Below the pieces are notes generated by a model. The model worked only from the letters and a program-made list of their open reading frames with translations. It did not search any database and was not told the DNA's origin. A stretch of DNA of 64,000 bases, taken from NCBI GenBank assembly GCA_034401795.1, contig CM067360.1:50516073-50580072 (forward strand), given 5' to 3'. Position 1 is the first letter of the stretch; each line of letters begins with the position of its first letter. The translations under genes were made by a program, and so were the position numbers. This document shows positions 8,518 through 17,002 of the stretch, piece by piece. The stretch comes from Chaetoderma sp. LZ-2023a (Eukaryota; Mollusca; Caudofoveata; Chaetodermatida; Chaetodermatidae).

Positions 8518-11394
8518 ATGGCGGGAGGATACACTTCGCCACCGGAGGACGTTGGACCTTTAAATCAGGTGACTTCTAGTAAAATTAGCGAGTTTTCTTC
8601 CCGGTGTATTGTGTTTCCGGGACTCGCGTTTACCGTGATAAGCGCCTTAGTTAGTTGGTTTAGGTCAACTCGGTGCTACCTAGGACTAATTTCTCTTTCT
8701 GTTTCTGTCCACAGGTCTGTATGACGCTAGGTTGTGACGTCACAGTACCAGAGAATTAGTATTCTCTCCACCATGGTTCCATTTCCTACTAACACTGTTA
8801 GGTTATCTAACCAAATGAAAAATTATGTCCAGTGAGTTGGAGGCCTGGTATAAAGGTCTTCTCACTTTGCCCTCTTGATCCAATTCCTTCCCCATGAGGT
8901 GGAGAGAGTTAAGAGGCGTGCAGATGGTGGAGTTTCCGGTTCGTCACGTTGGATGGTTTGTCTATACAAAGTGTCAGGTATCTAGTTATTGATAATGTGG
9001 TGATGTTAATTATTGTAAACAATCAAAGGGAGATAATTAACATTTTTGCCAGTCAAGAGTTATCTATATGTATCTGATGGTTGTGTACTCAACTTATCCA
9101 TTCAGCATACAATTCGTCTTTGCACTTGGATGTTTTGTTGGGATCGAATTTTTCCTGTCACGGGATTAATGACGTCATAATCAGCTGGCTATGTATTTAT
9201 TAGCAATTCAAGCGCTATGCTGGTTTTTTATGTATATTGATCTTTATGATCGTTTTCCTTCTCCTTGAGTTGGATTGAGTTTCTAAGCTTAACTAGTTGC
9301 TCATACTCCTTGTCCTTTGCCCTGTTTCAGGGACCGGGTTGCGCGTCCTGTGGACGTTTTATGCATGTAAAGTTCTGGCCGCATCTGTGTTATCGATGTA
9401 GCCCTTGTGGTCCATTGATTAATTGTGACATATGTAAGCACTGGGGGGGCGAGTTAATGTCCGAATTCTTGTGCTGCTTACAGGCGACGGACAAGGTGGT
9501 AGAGGAGGAGAGGAAGAAGAAGCGGAAACGAGAGGTTGTAAGTAGGAAGGGTAAGGGGAAGGTCTCGTCCGCGGTGGATATGGAGACCTTCCGGACCGAG
9601 ATGTTGGGAGAGATGAAGAGGACAATAAAAGATTTGGTTCCAGGGTTGCTTCGTGGCATGCTTCCTGGACCGGATCCTTTATTGTCCTCATCATCGGCTT
9701 CGGAGCAGGTAATCCCCGCCTCTGGATCGATTTTCCTTAGTCCGCTTCCGTTGTCCGACGATTCAGAGGTGGCCCCATTAGAGGGGGCGTTCCACGGCCC
9801 TGGCAGCAGGCTTATTGCCGCGCCGATAGGGGACCGTGGACGGTTGTCGCTGGAACCCGCTGGCTGCTTATCAGTCCAGGGGTATCCGCACGCCGCGGTG
9901 GCCAGTACCTCCTATGGCACCGTTCCTGGTCAGCCCGGGTTAGCTCTCTTTGCTGACCCGGGGTCTAATCTTTCTGACCAGGGTGATGAGGATTACCTGC
10001 TAGGGTCGCCGTCTGACGACGTGGACATGGATGAAGACGTTTGTGCACCCCTCGCGGGGAATACAGGCGCTTTTTTCCACGGTATTACTCACCCTGGAGT
10101 AAGGTCCGCGGTTCAGGTGGTGGCCCAGGGCGCTGCTGATGGCCAGCGGTACCGCATACCTCGGCTTGCCGAGAGTGTAGCTGGTGCTGGCCGGGCCCGT
10201 GGTAGGGCTATATATACCCCGCGCTCTACCGCGGTGCCTGCTCCTGGTCAAACCAGTGATATTCTCATGCCGGTGCTGTCAGGCCCGCATGTTTTCCCTG
10301 GCTTGCCAGGTGTATCAGCGTACCCGCCGTCAAGCTCTACTGCTTGCGCTCAGGAGGAAGACGAAGGACCCCGTCTTGTAGAGCGCTCGCAGTTAGCCAC
10401 GGAGGAGGATTGGTATGACGCTTGCCAGTGGTTGGTGAGCGTTAGGCCTGATCTGCCCGTGGAGCAGTCGGCTAGCCACCGTGTTCACACGCCGTGGTTA
10501 GCTGGGAAACCAACTGCTAACGCTATGCCTTCTCTGCCGCTGGCGGAGCATGTCGTTGACATGTTCAAGGCGGCGGAGGCGTCCATTAACACGAGTGGAC
10601 GTCTCGCGAAGGCCCCTCGCGAGGTGGCCAGGCGTTGTCGCATCGTGCCCCTGGACTACCAGCGGTACGGTGTGGTACCCAAGCCCAGCGTGGATGACCG
10701 CGCGGCTTTGGGTGAGGATACGCGGCCAGGCTCCCGTTCTGACACGGGGGTCTTTTGCGCGAACGCGTTGCGTTCGGCGAATACCGCGTTGCGTGATGCG
10801 GAGGAGAGTGGGAGGGCTTCGATTGCCGCTCTGTCCCACGTCTCCCAGCTGTTACAGGGGGTAGTAACGGCATCCGCATCGCGCCAGCCAGGCCCGCTCG
10901 CGGTCCAGCGAACCATCCAGGATGGTATTAACCTGGCGCTGGACTGTATGACGCGGGCGGTGACCAGGAGTGTCAGGGCAAGACGCACATTTGCCCTGGA
11001 CAATCTGTGCCCGTCTCAGGACCTGTATAATAGGCTACTCCGTACGCCTATGACGGGTCCTGGTCTTTTTGGAGGTGTGGGATGTCGCCACCTCCAGGAG
11101 ACGGTCACCCTGGTGAATAACCAGAGGGCGCTGCGCGAACAGTTTGAGGTACTGCGTCGTGCTAACGTTCGCGCCGCGGCCCCTGCGTATCGTCCCCTGC
11201 AGGCTCGAGGTGGTGTTGGCCAAGTCAGAGGCCAGCCGCCGTCGCAGCGCCGGCCTCGGCCGCGTGCGATTCGGCCAGCAGTGAGGGGGGCGCAGGCTCC
11301 TCAGCCGCCGTCAGCCAGGCAGCCGCCCGTGCACCGAGGTGCGCGCGGGGCGGGGCGGGTCGCGCGAGGATCTGGGCGTGGTTATCGTTCCTGA
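8518..11394 (+). CDS. B1 gag-like protein, two exons
   Basis: Gag-like protein, probably binding element RNA and forming the particle. Exon 1 (8518-8568) encodes 17 residues, MAGGYTSPPEDVGPLNQ, and stops at CAG|GTGACT. Exon 2 runs from 9331, after the acceptor CCTGTTTCAG, to the stop at 11392-11394. The junction is in phase and gives about 704 residues. Exon 2 opens with a Cys-rich motif, C-x2-C-GRF then HLC-x2-C-x2-C-x5-C-x2-C-x2-W. A basic Lys/Arg stretch follows, and the C-terminus is rich in Arg, Gly, Pro and Gln. Without splicing, exon 1 would end at a stop at 8722. The intron assignment is inferred from conservation across five copies. Confidence 0.8.
8569..9330 (+). other. Putative spliceosomal intron in B1 gag (762 bp)
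   Basis: The donor is CAG|GTGACT, and the acceptor is TTTGCCCTGTTTCAG|GG behind a pyrimidine tract. TACTAAC at 8788-8794 matches a branch-point consensus but is far from the acceptor. An internal CCACAG|GT at about 8715 could be an alternative acceptor or a recursive splice site. Two CRE-type palindromes (TGACGTCA) occur at 8735-8742 and 9170-9177. Confidence 0.7.
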
Positions 11395-13525
11395 CAGGGC
11401 GCTTACCGCGGTAAGGACCACGCCGGTGTGTATGGCGACGGAGACAGTGCCGCTCTTGCATGCCTTGTGTCCACCGCGGTCCCTAGGTGGACCGGTGGGA
11501 GGCCGGCTAGTCGACCACATGCAAGAGTGGGAACGGTTAACTCAGGACCGTTTAGTCTTGCGATGGCTTTCCGTGGGGTATCATCCAGAGTGGATGACAG
11601 GCCCGCCGTCGTGACTGTCTCTGGTGCCAGTCTGGACTCCCATTCCGAGAGATCCAGATCAAAGGTTGTGTATCGAGGAGGAGATAAATTCCCTCGTACA
11701 AAAAGGAGCTATTCAGCCGGCACAAAGGTGTCCGGGCTTCTATTCAACCCTGTTCTTGGTAACAAAACGCACCGGTGGGTGGAGACCGATTCTCAACCTC
11801 AAGCCATTGAACAAGTTCATCGAGACGCCCAGTTTCAAGATGGAAACGGTGCGCTCGGTGTTGGCGGGGTTGGAGAGGGGGATGTGGACGGCGTCGATAG
11901 ATTTGAAGGACGCTTATTTCCACATCCCCATCCACAGGAGTTTCTGTCGCTTCCTGAGATTTGCATTCCAGGGCAGACAGTGGGAATTCAGGGTGTTGCC
12001 CTTCGGAATTTCCACGGCTCCTCGGGTTTTCACCCGTGTGGTTCTTGCGATCACAGCATACCTCCGCAGGAGAAGCATAGCAGTCCACACGTACATAGAC
12101 GACTGGCTGTTGAAAGCGCACACCCGGGAAAGTTTGTCCGCCAATCTGGAGATTGTTTTGAAAATTCTCACAGACTTGGGCTGGATGATCAATTTCCCAA
12201 AATCAGAGCTGACTCCATCCCAGAAGTTTGTTTACCTGGGGATGTTCTTCGATCTGGAGACAGGATATGTTTATCCTACTCAGGAGAGAGTTCAAATACT
12301 CATCTCGTTGATTCAGTCAGTGTGCGACAGTCGTCATGTCCTGGCACGGGTTTACTTGAGAATGCTGGGGTTGATGGTTTCGTTGGAACCAGTCATTCCT
12401 CAGGCCGCCTTACGCAGGCGGCCGATCCAGTTGTTTCTCATGACACAATGGACCCAGAGTACAGGTTCGCTGGACTCGAATGTGTCAGTGTTGGCGCCTC
12501 TGATTCACCACCTGCAATGGTGGTTGAATACAGAGAATCTCTTACCGGGGGTTTTGCTAACCCCTCCCCACCCTCAGGTGACTGTGTATACAGATGCATC
12601 GATGGAGGGCTGGGGAGCTTGCCTGGAAGAATCCACGATATCAGGGCTTTGGAATCTGGAACAGTCACAGGAACATATAAATCTACTGGAGCTAAGAGCA
12701 GTAGTCCTGGGCCTGGAACATTTCTTACAGAAAGTTCAGGGCAAGATTGTTCTTATTCGTTCAGACAACTCAACAGTTGTGACTTACATAAACCGCCAGG
12801 GCGGAACGAAGTCGCCCAGTCTCTGTATGATGACATGGAAACTGCTTTGTTGGTGTCTGGATCACCAGATTACCTTGAAAGCAGTTCATATTCCGGGAAG
12901 GTTAAACCTGCTAGCAGACTCATTGAGCCGAAGGATGAGTGTTTTACCCACGGAATGGCAACTAAATCAATGTGTGGCGGATCGTCTGTTCGACCATTGG
13001 GGGAAACCCAACATCGATTTGTTCGCAACGAAGAAGAATGCGAAGATGACGACGTACGTCTCTCCGATTCCGGATCCAAGCGCTTTCGCAACAGATGCGT
13101 TAGCTATCAGCTGGGGGAGAATGTATGCATACGCATTCCCTCCAGCAATCCTGATTCCAAAAATTCTTCAGAAAATCAGACAGGAGGAATGCCAAGTGCT
13201 TCTGATCGCCCCGGATTGGCCAAGCCGATCTTGGTATACGGATCTGCTGGACCTTCTGGTCTGCAATCCGGTTCCTCTGCCTCTGATGGACGATATTATC
13301 TTCCAGGGCAAGGCCCTTCACAACAATCCGTCAATGTTCAGATTGACTGCGTGGATGTTGTCAAGGAATCTAGAATTAAGGAGGGCTTTTCTGAGCAAGC
13401 AGCCATGTTTATGGCCAAAGCCAGGAGGGGGTCAACCTCCAGAGCATATAATTATAAAATCAACAGATTTGCAGAATGGTGCTCAAAAAGATGTATTGAT
13501 CCAATGGATTCATCTATTCAAGTAG
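11339..13525 (+). pseudogene. B1 RT-RNase H with one nonsense codon
   Basis: The frame is +1 relative to gag and overlaps its end. Motifs are SIDLKDAYFHIPI, LPFGISTAPRVFTR, YIDDWLLKA (RT), then VYTDASMEGWG, INLLEL, IRSDNSTVVTYINRQGG and LNLLADSLSRR (RNase H, all acidic residues present). The conserved post-RNase H domain (GKPNIDLFATKKNA, APDWPSRSWY) completes it. TGA at 11612-11614 replaces CGA (Arg in PPSRLSL) found in B4 and B5. That is a CpG-type C-to-T change just before the RT core. The rest of the frame is open from 11615 to 13525. Confidence 0.87.
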
Positions 13526-14364
13526 TAGCTGATTTCCTCTGTCACCTCTATGATGCCTATAGCCTCAAGCCTAACTCTATTGCTGGTTATAAGTCAGCAT
13601 TAATGTCTGTTATTCCTTGCTTAGCTAAGAGGGGAAGTGATGAAGTAAATACATTGAATGTATTAATTAAAGGCATGGGCAATCTAAGACCAAGGAATCC
13701 TCCTGTGATTCCGTCTTGGAGTTTATCGCTAGTGCTTCAAGTACTAGGTGATAAGCCTTTTGAACCACTTAGTTCCATTTCTATGAAACTATTAACACTG
13801 AAGACTGTGTTTTTAATTGCTGCGGCCTCGGCTAGGCGTAGGAGTGAGATTCATGCCTTATCAGCCGAGGATGACCGTTTTGTGGTTTCAGGGGAAGGCC
13901 TTAAGCTGCTACCTAGGATTAATTTCTTGGCTAAAAATCAGTCGTTGAAATATCCAGGTCAACCTATTATTTTGCCTGCTTTAACTAGATATGATCCTAA
14001 TTCTAAAGCATGGTGTCCCGTCCGGGCGCTGCGCCGGTACAAACAACGTACGGCGGCATGGCGCACCGACCAGTCAGCGTTATGGTTGTCATATATTGAA
14101 CCCCATGGGAGGGCTTCTAAGGACACCATTTCCAGGTGGATTGTGGAATGCATTCAGTTTTGCCATAAATCCGCCACCGGGAAACAGGTTGACGTGGCCA
14201 AGGCTCACAGTGTCCGCGGCGTAGTGACATCCACGGCCCTATTTAATGGGGTCCCTGTGGATGATATTATGTCGGTGGCTCAGTGGCACTGTGAGTCAAG
14301 TTTTACAGACCATTATCTCCGTGACACCTCTAATCCTCTCGCCTTGTCGGTTTTGAAAAAATAA
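13405..14364 (+). CDS. B1 tyrosine recombinase
   Basis: DIRS-type tyrosine recombinase of about 319 residues that joins the circular DNA intermediate to the target. I start at ATG 13405 (MFMAKARRGS), where recognisable similarity begins. The same frame is open far upstream, but that part only overprints RT. Catalytic residues are visible: Arg in ASARRRSE, HxxR as HSVRG, Trp/His in AQWHC, and the Tyr nucleophile in FTDHYLRD. It overlaps the RT gene by about 120 bp in another frame, so expression needs frameshifting, reinitiation or a separate RNA. Confidence 0.9.
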   Translation: MFMAKARRGSTSRAYNYKINRFAEWCSKRCIDPMDSSIQVVADFLCHLYDAYSLKPNSIAGYKSALMSVIPCLAKRGSDEVNTLNVLIKGMGNLRPRNPPVIPSWSLSLVLQVLGDKPFEPLSSISMKLLTLKTVFLIAAASARRRSEIHALSAEDDRFVVSGEGLKLLPRINFLAKNQSLKYPGQPIILPALTRYDPNSKAWCPVRALRRYKQRTAAWRTDQSALWLSYIEPHGRASKDTISRWIVECIQFCHKSATGKQVDVAKAHSVRGVVTSTALFNGVPVDDIMSVAQWHCESSFTDHYLRDTSNPLALSVLKK

Positions 14365-14894
14365 ATCGGTTTATATTTTTTGAGGTGATTTCCTCATTAC
14401 TTATATATATCACAATTAATTTATGGAAACACCCACATTTTTGGGCCTGCATCAGTCTTTACCGATGGGAAGATGATGTCAGCAGCCATTGTCAACAAGG
14501 TCAGTCTTGTTCATGTGTTGTCCGTTGTTGATTGTATTGTCACGATTACCCGTTATTAATATGGTGATGGTTTGTGTATTTGTGTGGTTCATTGTTGAGA
14601 GTTACGAAAATGGAGCTTTTTCGTCTCTGTCCTGTAGTACATGGCACTTGTACGTAGAGAGCGTATAGGACATTGAGGTCAGTCGACTCTTCCTCCCAGG
14701 AAGGAGGGGGGGGAGCGCATATGACATTCGGTCATCTCTCATACATCGGTGGTGTTATCCGATGGTTAGTCAAATCCTGACTGTTTTTTCTTACAGTTTC
14801 AGAAGTTTAAGTGCCTTAAACGCAGAAAAGCGTATAGGGATGAGCTGGTCTTTTGACCTCGCCTCCCTCCCGCCAGATTCACTTTCGAATTCTG
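14365..14894 (+). other. B1 3' untranslated region
   Basis: No gene is visible. It includes a G run (about 14706-14713) shared with B4 and B5, and it is collinear with 48209-48734 in B4. Confidence 0.6.
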
Positions 14895-14994
14895 GCAATA
14901 TCAAAAGTATTAGGGAGGTAAGTATACTCTTGAAGTGAAATAAACGAAATCTAGGATTTCTTTTTTCACGAGAGAGTTGATACTTACCTCCCTA
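14895..14994 (+). repeat. B1 internal complementary region
   Basis: Bases 14895-14940 are the reverse complement of the left end (8234-8279). They join directly, at GTGAAA|TAAACG, to 14941-14994, the reverse complement of the right end. This is the template expected for circle formation in DIRS elements. Confidence 0.92.
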
Positions 14995-15063
14995 GATACG
15001 GACCCGGCCTCTCCACCCCACAGAGGCTCGGTCTTCAGGCTCTTAATAGTTGCATGTGTGTCA

Positions 15064-15279
15064 GCCAATAATCTAGTCAGAGGAAGTGCTAGTCTGCGCA
15101 TGCGCGGTGGTGGGGCTGGCATCCGCCAGACTACGCTCTGACTCCCTGCCCAGTAGGGGCACCTAACTGTTTTAAATCTGAGTGTTTATTGAGTGAAAGC
15201 CAATATTTAGCAATATCAAAAGTATTAGGGAGGTAAGTATCAACTCTCTCGTGAAAAAAGAAATCCTAGATTTCGTTTA
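15064..15279 (+). repeat. B1 right inverted terminal repeat
   Basis: Reverse complement of the left ITR, plus a distinct outer extension (CAACTCTCTCGTGAAAAAAG to CGTTTA) mirrored only in the ICR. It contains AGGTAAGTATC, a strong splice-donor-like motif. Confidence 0.9.
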
Positions 15280-15419
15280 ATTTCCTGCCAAATTCATGTC
15301 AATAATTAATGTCCAGGCATATCTTAGCTCTAACTAAAAGTTTGGACTTATTCATTTTTTTTAAATTTATATACATTACTAACATTCGTGGCTTTTCCAG
15401 GCTTTTCCTCCCTTATTCA

Positions 15420-15620
15420 TTTGCCACTTTCTGTCTGGCCTTTTCCAGCTATTCTAAGCTTTTAAGAGCCAGGAAAAGCCTGGATAAGCCCGGGATGTTA
15501 TTAATGCTTTCAGTCCGGACTTTTCCTAGCTTTGGAACCTGGGAAATGCCAGGATATTACAGGCAAGAAAGCGCCTGGCTGAAAGAGCTCAGAGTAAGCT
15601 CGGAAATGCCATGATGTGCA
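15420..15620. repeat. Short degenerate minisatellite related to 6640-7070
   Basis: Units such as AGCCAGGAAAAGCCTGGATAA and its complement occur here. The stretch between 15280 and 15420, and 15620-15960, show no gene. Confidence 0.6.
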
Positions 15621-16012
15621 AGCTTTAGAGCAAAATCCTGGATTTATTCTCACCAGGGTGACAAAAGATAATTTAACGACATATTCGAGCTCACCCAAAT
15701 TTACTCAAAGACACCTTAGTGGCATCGTTATAACGTACGACACTTTCGTGAACATGGCCCCACGTTAGTGTTACAGGCCCTTGGCCCTCTTGTTGATAAG
15801 GCCTTTTATGTTTATTTTATGTTTGACGTCAAGCTTCATAGTTCACTGCAAAGCCGTAAAGTCGATCTTCATCAGGTTGCATTGCAACCACATTTCTGGT
15901 TTAGAGATCTGTTAGTCTCTAATTATTTAAGAATTTTGGTTAGTAGTCATGCTAACTTAGCCATCTCATGAGCTTTTGCTCTATGTGCTTTATTTTTGTG
16001 TACAATTCAGAT

Positions 16013-16450
16013 TTTAAAAAGTCTCCTAAGAAGGATGCCAAGATGCATGCAATCAAATGCTCATCAGAGAGTTGTCATAGATTCATTAAATCTGAGCATG
16101 CTGACCATGTCTGCGCAAAGTGTACCGCGTGTATTTTTAACAAATCGTGTTTGATTTGCGAGGCATGGCCCCTAGTGTCAAGACTCATTCTTTAAGATCA
16201 CTACTGCGTCCATTGCTGGGAAATCAAATTCTTCTCCTCGTCCTTCTCTTTCTAAAGAAAGGTCGAAATCTCAGACAAAGCCAGAGGCCCCATTAGATTG
16301 AGTATTCTGGAAAAGGATTGTTTTGTCAATGGAATGCCTCCAGAAGCAGGTGAAAAATATTGATTCATCAATTGATGCAAGAATTTCGAGAGTTATCTCG
16401 AGACAGTCAGGCTCTGATCCTTCTCCGGTAGATGTCCTTAAAAATGAAGT
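16013..16450 (+). pseudogene. Fragment of a third DIRS-type gag (family C)
   Basis: A possible splice acceptor (GTACAATTCAG, ending near 16008) precedes a short Cys-rich segment. It reads C-x4-C-HRF, then HVC-x2-C-x2-C-x5-C-x2-C-x2-W, the same spacing as the DIRS-B gag zinc-finger motif. The frame then shifts near 16170 and contains stops before a coiled Ser/Lys-rich stretch. The fragment ends at the N gap. It most resembles the minus-strand fragment at 51470-52000. Identification rests on the Cys pattern only. Confidence 0.5.
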
Positions 16451-16502
16451 GTCATAGTCCACTGTCCCAAGAAGACCTTTCCTTTTGAAGGGTAATAACT
16501 TT

Positions 16503-17002
16503 NNNNNNNNNNNNNNNNNNNNNNNNNNNNNNNNNNNNNNNNNNNNNNNNNNNNNNNNNNNNNNNNNNNNNNNNNNNNNNNNNNNNNNNNNNNNNNNNNN
16601 NNNNNNNNNNNNNNNNNNNNNNNNNNNNNNNNNNNNNNNNNNNNNNNNNNNNNNNNNNNNNNNNNNNNNNNNNNNNNNNNNNNNNNNNNNNNNNNNNNNN
16701 NNNNNNNNNNNNNNNNNNNNNNNNNNNNNNNNNNNNNNNNNNNNNNNNNNNNNNNNNNNNNNNNNNNNNNNNNNNNNNNNNNNNNNNNNNNNNNNNNNNN
16801 NNNNNNNNNNNNNNNNNNNNNNNNNNNNNNNNNNNNNNNNNNNNNNNNNNNNNNNNNNNNNNNNNNNNNNNNNNNNNNNNNNNNNNNNNNNNNNNNNNNN
16901 NNNNNNNNNNNNNNNNNNNNNNNNNNNNNNNNNNNNNNNNNNNNNNNNNNNNNNNNNNNNNNNNNNNNNNNNNNNNNNNNNNNNNNNNNNNNNNNNNNNN
17001 NN
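16503..17002. other. Assembly gap, exactly 500 N
   Basis: The round length matches a placeholder for unknown distance. Confidence 0.97.

Larger units (their letters stand above)
8234..15279 (+). mobile_element. DIRS-type retrotransposon B1, full length (7.05 kb)
   Basis: The element begins TTTCACTTCAAGAG and ends GATTTCGTTTA. In order it has a left ITR, a short coding exon with a ~760-bp intron, gag, RT-RNase H, tyrosine recombinase, ICR (14895-14994) and right ITR (15064-15279). No target-site duplication is visible at the ends, as expected for recombinase-mediated insertion. It is structurally complete, but RT carries a nonsense codon. Confidence 0.93.

Noticed and set aside
8774..8776. 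ATG in the context CCACCATGG as the gag start
   Set aside because: It is missing in B2 and B4 (CCACCAAGG, CCACCACGG) and does not lead into gag.
8788..8803. TACTAAC followed by TTAG as a branch point and acceptor in the DIRS-B intron
   Set aside because: The AG is only about 7 bases from the branch A, too close, and using it does not keep the gag frame open.
11428..13404. First two thirds of the ~978-codon frame that ends in the recombinase (also at 45311 and 57311)
   Set aside because: It overprints RT-RNase H in another frame, has no recognisable domain, and similarity starts only at MFMAKARRGS.
8234..15279. LTR retrotransposon or retrovirus
   Set aside because: Termini are inverted, not direct. 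There is no integrase or protease motif, and a tyrosine recombinase and ICR are present.
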